Counted from the stretch's first letter, positions 8,451-17,626 are shown. The stretch: 64,000 bases of DNA from Bradyrhizobium sp. dw_411 (GCF_018449695.1 NZ_JAAVUY010000006.1:310001-374000); one strand, 5' to 3'. Notes: generated from the letters alone by a model not told the origin. A program made the numbers and translations.

Positions 8451-9442
8451 GCAGGAATCCGATCACGTCCAAATCCAGAATCCATGCACGCCTCCGCAGT
8501 GTCCGTGCGGTGCTGTTCGGCGCCGCCGTCAGCATTTCAGTCACCGCATCGGCTCTGGCCGCCGACGTGGTGACGCTTCGGGTCGGCGATCAAAAGGGCG
8601 GCAATCGCTCGCTGCTCGAGATTGCGGGGCTCGCCAAGGATCTTCCCTACAAGATCGAATGGTCTGAATTTCCCGCGGCTGCGCCGATTCTTGAAGCGCT
8701 CAATGCCGGCGCGCTCGATGTCGGCTATACCGGCGATCTGGCCTTCCTGACCGTGTACGCGACGGGCGCGCCGATCAAGGCCATCGGAGGCACTCGCGCC
8801 GATGCCCGAACACAGGCCATTCTGGTGCGCGCGGATTCGCCGATCAGGACCGCCGCCGACCTCAGAGGCAAGCGACTCGCAGGAACGCGGGGCGGCTGGG
8901 GCCAGTTCCTGATCGACGCGACGCTGGAAAAGGCGGGAAATAAAATAGAGGACGCGACGTTTGCGCCGCTGGGCCCGGTGGATGCCAAGATCGCGCTGCT
9001 CGCGGGCTCCATCGATGGCTGGGCCGTCTGGGAGCCTTACGTGTCCTATGCGACGCTGAAGGACAATGCGCGTGTTGTCGCCGATGGCGAAGGCCTGACG
9101 CCGACCATCACATTCTTCGTGGCTTCCGACCAGGCGATCGCGAACAAGCGTGCGGCCGTGCAGGATCTGGTTCAAAGGCTGGACAAAGCGCGGCTATGGT
9201 CGCTGGATCATCTCTCAGAATACGCAAAAAGCACCGCCGAACTAACAAAACTGCCGGAAGACGTGCTGCTCGCCGCGTACACCGCGCAGCGCGCCAGCCC
9301 GATCGCGATCGATGCAAGCGTCGTCAAGGCGGTGCAGGAAGCCTCCGACCGCGCCACGCGGTATGGCATTTTGGCCAAAACGCTCGATGTGAGCAAAGCG
9401 GTGGATCGCAGCTTTACGGTTGGGTCGAGCGCATCCAACTGA
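8447..9442 (+). CDS. ABC transporter substrate-binding protein, aliphatic sulfonate type (orphan)
   Basis: A 331-residue binding protein with a long signal region: a basic N-terminus (residues 1-22) then a hydrophobic core ending ALAA near residue 38. The mature protein starts DVVTLRVGDQKGGN and is paralogous over its length to the product of 1664-2605 (shared RVGDQKG, PYKIEW-EFPAAAP, AVWEPYVS). It is transcribed away from the sulfonate-type operon and has no permease or ATPase gene beside it, so it probably uses the divergent transporter or another one. GGAGCAACG before the ATG provides the ribosome site. A repeat follows the stop after about 30 bases. Ligand unknown. Confidence 0.85.
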   Translation: MSRNPITSKSRIHARLRSVRAVLFGAAVSISVTASALAADVVTLRVGDQKGGNRSLLEIAGLAKDLPYKIEWSEFPAAAPILEALNAGALDVGYTGDLAFLTVYATGAPIKAIGGTRADARTQAILVRADSPIRTAADLRGKRLAGTRGGWGQFLIDATLEKAGNKIEDATFAPLGPVDAKIALLAGSIDGWAVWEPYVSYATLKDNARVVADGEGLTPTITFFVASDQAIANKRAAVQDLVQRLDKARLWSLDHLSEYAKSTAELTKLPEDVLLAAYTAQRASPIAIDASVVKAVQEASDRATRYGILAKTLDVSKAVDRSFTVGSSASN

Positions 9443-9475
9443 CGGCGGAGATTGAAGACCATGCGAACTTACTTC

Positions 9476-9656
9476 ACCTCTCCCCTTGTGGGAGAGGTCG
9501 GATCGCATCGTCAGATGCGATCCGGGTGAGGGGTTTAGCTCCATCGATGGACCTGAACCCCTCACCCCAACCCTCTCCCACTCGAAGTCGGATATATCCG
9601 ACTTCGATAATTTAATATGCCCAACTCGGGTAAACCCGAGTTGGGTGGGAGAGGGG
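9476..9656. repeat. intergenic repeat, family B, with two extra perfect palindromes
   Basis: Outer arms CCTCTCCCC / GGGAGAGGGG enclose inverted segments GGGTGAGGGGTT and AACCCCTCACCC around ATCGATGGACCTG. Copies of the same design lie at 12021-12130, 37608-37760 and 47169-47351. This copy uniquely carries a 24-base perfect palindrome centred on GATATATC at 9583-9606 and a 12-bp stem with a 2-base loop at 9620-9645. It sits just after a stop codon between convergent genes, where it could end transcription from both sides. Confidence 0.8.
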
Positions 9657-9714
9657 ACGCACTGCCGTTGCTGCAAAAGATCACATCATAATCTAGCTCT
9701 TACCGTTCAAACGC

Positions 9715-10557
9715 TTACTTATGAAACACCAGCGTCCGCAACTCGATGCTCTCGCGCGGCGGGGCGTCGGCTGGCGTGGTCGGATCGGCAAAGGCGGTGT
9801 GGGGCGCGAAGCGAGAGCGTCCGTCGGTCGCGGAATCATAACATTTCAGCAGCAAGGCCTCATCGACCGTCATCCTCGGTACATAGAACCATTGATGTTC
9901 CGGATTGTACTTCACTGAATAGGTTTCGCCGACACGGTTGGGATAGACCAGATCGGACGCCACCAATTCGTTCGCGTGTACAGTGCGGGCATCGCAGACC
10001 GCCAACGGCGAGTCGAGCAGCGGTCCGCGGATCGGCCGCCAGATGTTGATGATCTGAACGCGGCCTTTCAGAAGTTCTTCCGCTTCGTCTGGAATCAGGT
10101 CCCGAACGCGTTGCGGACCGGATTTCGCGGTGTGATCGACATGGACACGCGCAACCGGCTGGCGCAGAAGATTGCCTGCTCGATCTTCCGCGCCTTCGAC
10201 GCGCTTGCGCACGGTGTGATCGAAGATGAAGACCCGGTCGGCGCCGGTCGCGGCTTTGATCAGCCGCTCGGCTTCCGGATAGTAAACCGCCTTGATCTCG
10301 TCGTCGTTGTAAAAATCCTTGACCGAACTCGTTTGCCGGACCAGCGCGAACCCTTCGCGGTCAAGCGAGACTGTTTCGCTGATCAGGCGAATGTCATAAA
10401 TCGGGAGACTGTGCGCATCCGGCACGATGTTCGACTTCGGTTGGCCGGAAGGCGGTTCAAAAGTGTAGGTCCGTGGCCGATCGACTGACGGCGTCAGGTA
10501 ATTGAGGTCGGCGGTCACAAACGACAACGCCGCGATCTTTTCGTTTTGCAGTCCCAT
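9715..10557 (-). CDS. CmcJ/NvfI-family oxygenase-like protein
   Basis: The start is the ATG at 10557 with AAGGAG nine bases upstream; the frame is open further up but that part has no ribosome site and unlike composition. The product is 280 residues and matches the CmcJ/NvfI (GA4-desaturase-like) family, named after a cephamycin biosynthesis protein and a fungal endoperoxide-forming non-haem iron enzyme. A candidate iron-binding HVD lies at residues 139-141; distal ligands could be His221 or His253, with Arg249 a candidate 2-oxoglutarate contact. The conserved WRPI-GP block (residues 173-179) is present. It is followed upstream by an SDR gene 53 bases away on the same strand, likely one operon. 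Substrate unknown; family assignment from remembered motifs. Confidence 0.75.
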   Translation of the reverse strand: MGLQNEKIAALSFVTADLNYLTPSVDRPRTYTFEPPSGQPKSNIVPDAHSLPIYDIRLISETVSLDREGFALVRQTSSVKDFYNDDEIKAVYYPEAERLIKAATGADRVFIFDHTVRKRVEGAEDRAGNLLRQPVARVHVDHTAKSGPQRVRDLIPDEAEELLKGRVQIINIWRPIRGPLLDSPLAVCDARTVHANELVASDLVYPNRVGETYSVKYNPEHQWFYVPRMTVDEALLLKCYDSATDGRSRFAPHTAFADPTTPADAPPRESIELRTLVFHK

Positions 10558-10609
10558 GTTGTTCTCCTTTTTGTTGGGTGTAGTTTTGTTGCTGGTTCCG
10601 GTCTTGCGC

Positions 10610-11347
10610 TTAAAAGGACTCCTTGAACGGCCGCAGATCCAGTTCGTGCGTCCAGGCCGAGCGGTGCTGCGTATGAAGATGCCAATAGGCATCGGCAATC
10701 GCGTCGATGTTCAGCATTCCATCGGCGCCACGCTCGATCTTCAGCTGCGGCACCGCGCTATTGAGTTTCTCGCCGTCGATACCGCCGTCAATGACGACAT
10801 GACCGACATGAATTCCCTGCGGCCCGAACTCGCGCGCCATGGATTGAGCCAGTGAACGAAGTCCGGCCTTGGCCGATGCGAAGGCGGTGAACGGCGGCTT
10901 GCCGCGCAGGCTGGCAGTAGCGCCCGTAAAAATGATCGTGCCTTGACCTCGCGGCGTCAGCCGCCGGGCGGCCTCACGCCCGACCAGAAATCCGCCAAGG
11001 GTCGCCACCCGCCAGGTCTGCTCGAACAATTCGGCCGGCATGGTGCGGAAGTCATGGCGGACATTGTTGCCGGCGTTGAACACAACGAGATCGAGGACGT
11101 CACCGGATGCTTCCGCGAAATCGAACAGTGCGATAATGTCGGACTCGATGGTCGTATCTGCCCTGAAAGCCTCGGCCCTGCCGCCACTTTCGACGATGGT
11201 ACGGACCACTTGCGAAAGTTTTGCTTCCGAGCGCCCGGCAACGATTACCTTGTGGCCTTCCGCAGCAAAGCGCCGCGCCAACGCAGCGCCCAGCCCCTGC
11301 TCGGAACCAACTCCGACAACGATAGAAGTGCGTTGAGGCGTGCTCAT
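10610..11347 (-). CDS. SDR-family oxidoreductase with Phe in place of catalytic Tyr
   Basis: I choose the ATG at 11347 (MSTPQRTSIVVGVG), giving 245 residues; an ATG at 11380 would add 11 residues. The Rossmann dinucleotide loop reads GVGSEQGLG (residues 12-20), a variant of TGxxxGIG, and NAG is at 91-93. The expected YxxxK catalytic pair reads F156-ASA-K160, while Ser146 in TGATAS is kept. Loss of the Tyr argues against ordinary dehydrogenase chemistry, although I recall a conserved SDR subgroup with FASAK followed by GIHV-HVVIDG, which is also seen here at 178-189. It is upstream of the CmcJ-like gene on the same strand, so the pair may modify the same small molecule. Confidence 0.82.
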   Translation of the reverse strand: MSTPQRTSIVVGVGSEQGLGAALARRFAAEGHKVIVAGRSEAKLSQVVRTIVESGGRAEAFRADTTIESDIIALFDFAEASGDVLDLVVFNAGNNVRHDFRTMPAELFEQTWRVATLGGFLVGREAARRLTPRGQGTIIFTGATASLRGKPPFTAFASAKAGLRSLAQSMAREFGPQGIHVGHVVIDGGIDGEKLNSAVPQLKIERGADGMLNIDAIADAYWHLHTQHRSAWTHELDLRPFKESF

Positions 11348-11709
11348 GGAAGGCCTCTCGCTTGCCCGAGTGCATCCCAAGGCAAATGACAGAACTCAAT
11401 CTGTGTCAGCCGGCCGGCTTCGCCAATGACCCGCGGAAAATAAGATTGATGTCACGCAATCCGGCTATGCCAGGAAAGATTCTTCCAGGTAACTGGCCTA
11501 CGGCGGAAGTCTTGTTACTGCCGCACCCTCTCAGCGCGATTTGGAAACGAGAACTGCGCCGCAACGGAAATGCTCAGGTTTCATCTTCGCAGGGCGGCAT
11601 CGGGAGAATGATCCCTGCGCCACCCGCTCAAACTTTGGAATTCAAAAACAGGGCCGGCGTGATCATTGTTGCGTTCTGCAACACGTCCCAGTTTGATGGG
11701 AGAAACATC
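11348..11709. other. intergenic stretch upstream of two divergent genes
   Basis: This region separates the leftward SDR gene from the small rightward gene at 11710. The rightward frame stays open back to 11362, but the upstream part has lower coding quality and no clear ribosome site, so I leave it non-coding. No repeat or RNA element recognised; it should hold both promoters. Confidence 0.5.
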
Positions 11710-11970
11710 ATGCCGCTTTATGTCGTGCGTCATCTCGGTGGAGAGCGCGAGGAATTGCCGTGCTTTCTGCAGCTCGAGGACGAAGGTGCGGCGATGTACT
11801 TCAATATCGTTCACGGGAGGAAAGTTCGCCGGCGGTTCACCACGGAACGCGTGGGTGACAAATGCACGGATTATGTGCTTGTCGCGCGGGAATCCGGAAA
11901 CGGCGGTTTTGTCGAGGAAAGAGAAATTTCCCTGTTCAATTTAACGCCGCATGAGGTTCGGCTTATGTGA
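11710..11970 (+). CDS. small conserved-looking hypothetical protein, 86 residues
   Basis: The ATG at 11710 has GGGAGAA eight bases upstream, deciding the start over longer in-frame options from 11362. The 86-residue product (MPLYVVRHLGGEREELPCF at the N-terminus) is soluble, alternates short hydrophobic strands with charged turns, and has one Cys in the first third and one in the middle. No signal peptide or membrane helix. I do not recognise a family. It is divergent from the SDR gene and followed by a family B repeat, so it is probably transcribed alone. Confidence 0.6.
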   Translation: MPLYVVRHLGGEREELPCFLQLEDEGAAMYFNIVHGRKVRRRFTTERVGDKCTDYVLVARESGNGGFVEEREISLFNLTPHEVRLM

Positions 11971-12020
11971 GGGGCGCGTTGATTGTTACTGCATCGCTCT
12001 GCAACAACAACGACGGTGCG

Positions 12021-12130
12021 CTCCCTCCCCCTTGTGGGGGAGGGTTGGGGAGAGGGGTACAGTCTATCGATGGACCTGAACCCCTCACCCGAATTGCTTC
12101 GCAATTCGACCTCTCCCACAAGGGGAAAGG
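12021..12130. repeat. intergenic repeat, family B
   Basis: Arms CTCCCTCCCCCTTGTGGGG and CCTCTCCCACAAGGGG enclose the shared core ATCGATGGACCTGAACCCCT followed by CACCC. It also holds a short inner palindrome GAATTGCTTCGCAATTC. It lies between the convergent ends of the gene at 11970 and the binding-protein gene at 12145, only 14 bases from the latter's stop, and is likely a bidirectional transcription stop. Confidence 0.8.
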
Positions 12131-12144
12131 TGAAAGGAACGACT

Positions 12145-13380
12145 TTACGCCGCGCCGCCGACGGTTCCCACGATCACATCCTTGCCGTCGCGGATGACCT
12201 GATGCAGGAACGGCCGGCCGATCAATTCGCCGCGCTCGTCGAATTTGAGATCCTGTCCGGCGCCGGTGAAATCGATCGCTTCACCCTTGCGCACCAGCGC
12301 CAGCGCTTCGGCTCCGGTTGCGACTTTCGTACCCGGTCCGTTGGTGACTGTTCTGATCTCCCTGGCGAATTCAACGGGATTGGCCGACTTCGCTTTCTCG
12401 ATCGCGACCGCGAGAACATTGATCGCATCGTATTGCAGGGCCGCGAACGGAAACACGGTACCGTCGGGCGCGCCAAGCGCCTTGACGAAAGCCTTGTATT
12501 CCGGCCGATCCAGCGGACTGATCGGCTGGACATGCTCGATGCCTTCGGCGACTTCCTTGCCGACATTCTTGACGAACGGGCTGGAGCCGTCGATGCCGGC
12601 GGCCGCGGCGATCGTCAATGAGAACACCTTGCCCTTGTAGCCGCCGCGATAGATTTCCTTGGCGATCGACGTGAACTGGTTGACGTATCCCGGCACGAAG
12701 ATCGCGTCGGGCTCGGCGGCATAGACCTTCTCGATTTCCGCCCGATAAGACGGCTGATCCGGCTTGAATTCGACGTCCGACACGACGCGGGCGCCGCCCT
12801 GCTTGATCGTGCTGAGAAACGCCGGAATCATCGAGGCCACGAACGGGTTCTGCAGATGCAGCAGGCCGATCTTCTTGTAGCCGCCCTTGAGAACCGCGCG
12901 CGCCGCCGGCTCGCCCCAGCTCGATGCACGCGCCTGGAAGCGCCACACCAGACCCTTGGTATCGCCTTCCGTGACTTCATCAGCGGATCCGAGCGCGGTG
13001 AGCACCACGTTCTTTTCCAGCGTCAGCGGGCGCACGGCCAGAATAGGCGCCGATCCCCACACCGCGGTGATCGCGACGACCTTGTCGATATCGAGCAGCT
13101 TGCGCGCCGCCTTGACTGCCGCGGTCGCGCTGGTTTCGTCGTCTTCCACGAACAGTTCGATCTTGCGACCGCCAAGCACACCGCCCGCGGCATTGATCTG
13201 GTCGGCGGCCAACTTCGACGCCTTGACGATGTCGACGCCATAGGGACCACCGCCACCGGTCAATGGCGCGAGGACGCCGATCCGGATCGGCTCATTTGTC
13301 TGCGCGTATGCAAGACGCGACGCGAAGGGCAATGCGGCGATGCCGCCCATCAGTTGACGGCGAGAGAGGGAGAAATTCAT
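12145..13380 (-). CDS. branched-chain amino acid-type ABC transporter substrate-binding protein
   Basis: A 411-residue type I periplasmic binding protein (Peripla_BP_6, LivJ/AmiC-like fold). The leader has a twin-arginine motif, SRRQLMGG (residues 6-13), followed by a hydrophobic stretch ending ASRLAYAQ. The mature protein starts PIRIGVLAPLTGGGGPYG, the hallmark opening of this family, with the ligand-pocket GSA and TALGSADE segments later. It is the last gene of a leftward operon that contains both permeases and both ATPases; a CMD-like gene lies between it and LivM. Such proteins in this family bind many small molecules besides amino acids, including aromatic acids, amides and urea, so the ligand is open. 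Confidence 0.88.
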   Translation of the reverse strand: MNFSLSRRQLMGGIAALPFASRLAYAQTNEPIRIGVLAPLTGGGGPYGVDIVKASKLAADQINAAGGVLGGRKIELFVEDDETSATAAVKAARKLLDIDKVVAITAVWGSAPILAVRPLTLEKNVVLTALGSADEVTEGDTKGLVWRFQARASSWGEPAARAVLKGGYKKIGLLHLQNPFVASMIPAFLSTIKQGGARVVSDVEFKPDQPSYRAEIEKVYAAEPDAIFVPGYVNQFTSIAKEIYRGGYKGKVFSLTIAAAAGIDGSSPFVKNVGKEVAEGIEHVQPISPLDRPEYKAFVKALGAPDGTVFPFAALQYDAINVLAVAIEKAKSANPVEFAREIRTVTNGPGTKVATGAEALALVRKGEAIDFTGAGQDLKFDERGELIGRPFLHQVIRDGKDVIVGTVGGAA

Positions 13381-13401
13381 GGGGATGTTCCTTGTTTGGT
13401 A

Positions 13402-13953
13402 TTATTCGGCGGCTTCGCGGACCACGACGCCCTGTTCGATATCGAATTGCAGAATGTCGTTGAAGCGGTTGAAGGCCCCACACAGCGCGATGCGCCAGGT
13501 CAGCTCGACGATCTGCGCTTCGGAGAAGTGCTCCCGGAGCCGGGTGAAGACCTCATCGCGAGTCTTGTTCCAGTTGTTGGTGACCGCGATGGCGTATTCG
13601 ACCACCAGTCTGTCGACGTCGTCGAGTTCGGGATGATCCTTGTAGTCGAGCAGGCGCTCGGCGCCCTCTTCCGACACGCCCTGGATCGCGAGCTTTGGGG
13701 CGTGATGCGATACGCAGTAGGTGCACTTGTTCAGCAGCGAGACCGTGACGAGCCCGAGTTCCAGATAGCGCTTCGATACCACCGCCTCGTCGGCGAGATC
13801 GACCAGCAACGACCAGATATGCTTGAAGATCGGCGGCCGGTGCGCCATTACGCCGGCCTGATTTTCGAACGCGCCGTAGGTGCTCATCTTGTCCCACAGC
13901 GGTTGCAGCTCGGCCGGCAAATCCGTCCTGGTTTTGATGGATACGCGTGACAT
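13402..13953 (-). CDS. carboxymuconolactone decarboxylase / AhpD-like protein
   Basis: A 183-residue all-helical protein of the CMD superfamily. The redox motif is CTYC at residues 77-80, followed by HH at 83-84 and preceded by Glu65; this E-CxxC-H arrangement is that of AhpD-type peroxidase/alkylhydroperoxidase proteins rather than true carboxymuconolactone decarboxylase, which lacks the CxxC. It lies 15 bases after LivM and 21 bases before the binding protein, inside a transport operon, so it may protect against or process a reactive product of the imported compound. That role is inferred only. The ATG at 13953 gives the usual family length. Confidence 0.85.
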   Translation of the reverse strand: MSRVSIKTRTDLPAELQPLWDKMSTYGAFENQAGVMAHRPPIFKHIWSLLVDLADEAVVSKRYLELGLVTVSLLNKCTYCVSHHAPKLAIQGVSEEGAERLLDYKDHPELDDVDRLVVEYAIAVTNNWNKTRDEVFTRLREHFSEAQIVELTWRIALCGAFNRFNDILQFDIEQGVVVREAAE

Positions 13954-13968
13954 GGTTTTCTCCAGTGA

Positions 13969-14889
13969 TTAGCTATTGGCGTCGGGACGGGATGGATTTT
14001 GCACCGACAGGCGATATTCCCGCGCAAGACCGTCGGGCCTGTAAATCAGAATTAAAATAAGCCCCGCGCCGATCAGCGCCAATCGCAGCGAGGCCGCTTG
14101 CTGGGCCGAAAGAAACGGCACGAAATCTTTCAGAAACCGCGTTCCCTCCAGCAGGACCATGACCGTGCAGGCGCCCACCAGCAATCCTCGATTTGAACCC
14201 TTGCCGCCGACGATCACAGTCATGAACGCATAGACGGTGATAAAGCCCGCGAATTCGCCGGGATCGATGTAGCTGAAGTAGTAGGCATGCAGCGCGCCTG
14301 CGAGGCCGATCACGGCGCCGCCGATCGCGAATGCTTTGACCCGCAATGCCAGCACATTCTTGCCGAGCGTCGCAGCCACCACATCGTCCTCGCGCACCGC
14401 CCGCATCGCACGCCCGAACGGCGAACGGATGATCCGGTCGAGAACCGCATAGACGATCGCGACCAGCGCGAGACACAAAGCCAGGAAGAACGCTTCGTAA
14501 TATTGACCGCCGATCAGGCCAACCAAAGGCCGCGGGATATCGCGAATGCCGTTGGTGCCGCCGGTGAGCCAAGTCTCGTTCATCAACACCAGCCGCACCG
14601 ATTCCGAAAACGCCAGCGTCGTGATGGCGAGGTAATCCTCACGCAGCCGGATCGTCGCCAGCGACACGACAGCGGAAATCGCCGCCGTCAACGCGATGGC
14701 GGCGACCGTTGCCGTGAATCCATCGACGCCCTGCTTGGACAGGATCGCGGCGGTGTAGGCGCCGACGCCATAAAATCCGGCAAGGCCGAAATTGATCATG
14801 CCCGCCTGGCCCCATTGCACATTGAGGGCAAAGCCGATCAGCACCGCCAGCGAGACAAAGGTCAGGATCGCGACGAGATATCCGGTCAT
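13969..14889 (-). CDS. branched-chain-type ABC permease, LivM-like
   Basis: A 306-residue membrane protein with eight to nine hydrophobic helices. The LivM/LivH-type coupling motif is seen as GRAMRAVREDDVVAATLGKN (residues around 165-185), and the family's SIRTRLREDYLAITTLAF-like segment appears as TIRLREDYLAITTLAF. The gene overlaps the end of livH by four bases (ATGA), showing coupling. The C-terminal tail is short and polar. It forms the inner-membrane channel with the livH product. Confidence 0.9.
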   Translation of the reverse strand: MTGYLVAILTFVSLAVLIGFALNVQWGQAGMINFGLAGFYGVGAYTAAILSKQGVDGFTATVAAIALTAAISAVVSLATIRLREDYLAITTLAFSESVRLVLMNETWLTGGTNGIRDIPRPLVGLIGGQYYEAFFLALCLALVAIVYAVLDRIIRSPFGRAMRAVREDDVVAATLGKNVLALRVKAFAIGGAVIGLAGALHAYYFSYIDPGEFAGFITVYAFMTVIVGGKGSNRGLLVGACTVMVLLEGTRFLKDFVPFLSAQQAASLRLALIGAGLILILIYRPDGLAREYRLSVQNPSRPDANS

Positions 14890-15746
14890 CGGCGGATTCT
14901 CACAGCGCCAAACAGGCCCTGCGGCCGCATCAGCAGAACCAGCACCAGCACCACAAAGCTGATGCCCTGACGGTAGGTCGTGGAGACCGCCAGCGCCGAA
15001 GTCTCCTCCACCAGCCCGATGATCAAGGCGCCGACGACCGCGCCAAAGGGATTGCCGAGACCTCCGATCACGGCGGCGGCGAACACCGAAACCAGATAAT
15101 TCATGCCGATCAGGGGATCGACGATGCCGTCGAGCGCAATCATCACGCCGGCGAGCGCCGTCAGCACGCCCGAAATTGCCCAGGTCCAGTCGACGGTTCG
15201 CGCGCGCTCGATGCCGCGCACTTCGGCCAGATCCGGATCGTCGGAAATGGCCCGCATCGCGCGGCCCAATCGCGTCCGCTTGAGCAGAAAGGCAATCGCC
15301 GCCATCGCCGACAGGGAAGCCACCGCGATCTGCAATTGTTCATGGTTGAGCCGCAAACCGTGCCAGATCAACGGCCGCGCGACCGGCACATCGAGGGTGC
15401 GGACATCGGCGCCGTAGAAAAAACGCAGCACATTCTCAAGCACGAAGGCGACGCCCATCGACGCGACCAGCAGCGTGACGTGGTCGGCGTTGCGGATCTG
15501 GCGATAGACGCCGCGCTGGATCGCGATCGCGATCAGCGCCAGTACAATCGCCGCAATCGGCGCCGCAAGCACGATCGGCGCGCCGAACGAAGTGTTGGCG
15601 ATATAAGCGAGGTACGCGCCGGTCGTGATCATCGCACCGATCGAAAAATTCGCAAAATTCAGGATGCCATAGGTCAGCGACAGCGCAATCGCGGGCAGCG
15701 CAATCAGGAGACCCGAAACCAGGCCGTTAAGCAGCGCTTGCATCAT
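14886..15746 (-). CDS. branched-chain-type ABC permease, LivH-like
   Basis: A 286-residue permease with about eight helices. It begins with the typical LLNGLVSGLLIALPAIALS stretch (LivH-type) and LTYGILNFANF, and carries the coupling loop GRAMRAISDDPDLAEVRGI near residues 170-188. AVIGGLGNPFGAVVGALIIG near the C-terminus is another family hallmark. Its stop overlaps the start of livM by four bases, and its start lies 20 bases inside the end of the upstream ATPase gene, so the four transporter genes are tightly coupled. Confidence 0.9.
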   Translation of the reverse strand: MMQALLNGLVSGLLIALPAIALSLTYGILNFANFSIGAMITTGAYLAYIANTSFGAPIVLAAPIAAIVLALIAIAIQRGVYRQIRNADHVTLLVASMGVAFVLENVLRFFYGADVRTLDVPVARPLIWHGLRLNHEQLQIAVASLSAMAAIAFLLKRTRLGRAMRAISDDPDLAEVRGIERARTVDWTWAISGVLTALAGVMIALDGIVDPLIGMNYLVSVFAAAVIGGLGNPFGAVVGALIIGLVEETSALAVSTTYRQGISFVVLVLVLLMRPQGLFGAVRIRR

Positions 15747-16514
15747 CGCTGCGCCTTTCCTGGCCAGAATTTTCGGACTTTGCTTTCGCTCCGCCCAAAA
15801 ACAGCGATCTCACTTCGGGATCGGACAAAAAGACGTCCGCGCCCCACTTGCCCCTGATTCCACCGGCGACCAGCAGAACGACATCGTGGGACACCCGCAT
15901 CGCCTCGATCAGATTTTGCTCGATCATGATCACGGTGACGCCGGCACGGTTTACCGCCGCGACCGCGTCGAGCATCGTCGTCACATACCGCGGCGAAAGC
16001 CCCGCCGAGGGCTCGTCGAGCAACAGCGTGGTTGGTCCGGGAATTAATGCACAGCCCATCGCCAGCATCTGGCGCTGGCCGCCGCTAAGCGTCCCCGCAA
16101 GCTCGCCGAGCCGTGCCGTCAAATCCGGGAAAAGATCGAGCACGCGGTCGCGCGCCGCATTGAATTCCTTTTCCGGCGACTTGCGACGAATGAATTCGAA
16201 ACCGATGCGAAGGTTTTCGCCAATCGTCAGATTCTTGAAGACATTACGTTCCTGCGGGACGTATCCGAGACCAGCCAGCGCGCGCTGCGGCGGCGACAGC
16301 GGCGTGATATCCCGGCCGCCGATCAAGATCTGGCCCAGTCGCGGCCGCAACAGCCCAACCAGCGTCTTCATCAATGTCGATTTGCCGGCGCCGTTCGGCC
16401 CCGCGATGGTCGTGATCCGCCCTTGCGCCGCCTGCAGCGTCACGGACGCGATGATATCGGATGCGCCGTAACCTGCGTAGACGTCACGCACCTCAAGAGC
16501 GGCGGCGGAAACCG

Positions 16515-16518
<4 letters not shown>
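15727..16518 (-). CDS. branched-chain-type ABC ATPase, LivF-like
   Basis: A 263-residue ATPase. Walker A GPNGAGKST is at residues 40-48, signature LSGGQRQMLAMG near 142, Walker B LLLDEPSAGLSP soon after, and the late VIMIEQNL segment is typical for LivF. The C-terminal ~25 residues beyond the ATPase core are extra and polar. Overlaps the LivG-like gene by four bases and the LivH-like gene by 20. All catalytic motifs are intact, so it should energise import together with the LivG-like subunit. Confidence 0.9.
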
Positions 16519-17294
<776 letters not shown>

Positions 17295-17626
17295 CGGCCG
17301 CTCAACCGTGCCCGTGACCGGCGCAACCGCGCGGGCCGCCGGCAAATCCGACACGATCCTGAGATCGAGGGAATCCTGAAGCGCGGTGGCGGCTGAACCC
17401 ATTGAAATGCTTTACGATGCACGAGCCAAGCAGGGCGGCGGATGCCGCTGCCGAAGGCCGCTGGAATTGGTGCCGATACAATAGTTTGCTTTGCAACATG
17501 CGGGCCGATCTCGAGAAAATAATAAAGTTGTCCCTCCGGCGGAGGCTAAAAGAGAGCAAACGTGCTTCAGCCTGCGCCGTCGAGAAATAGTGTTTCGTCA
17601 CCGGTGTGAGCACCGCCGCCGATATT
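17295..17626. other. intergenic stretch with a probable terminator
   Basis: Between the LivG-like start and the end of the monooxygenase gene. The part next to LivG (to 17402) might still be coding if the longer LivG start is used. A hairpin at 17533-17545 is described separately. The AT-rich stretch 17500-17530 could also hold the transporter promoter. Confidence 0.5.
17533..17545 (-). terminator. probable rho-independent terminator of the NtaA-type gene
   Basis: CCTCC-GGC-GGAGG makes a short perfect stem; read leftward it is followed by an A/T-rich run (ACAACTTTATTATTTTC). It lies about 80 bases beyond the stop of the leftward monooxygenase gene. Confidence 0.45.
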
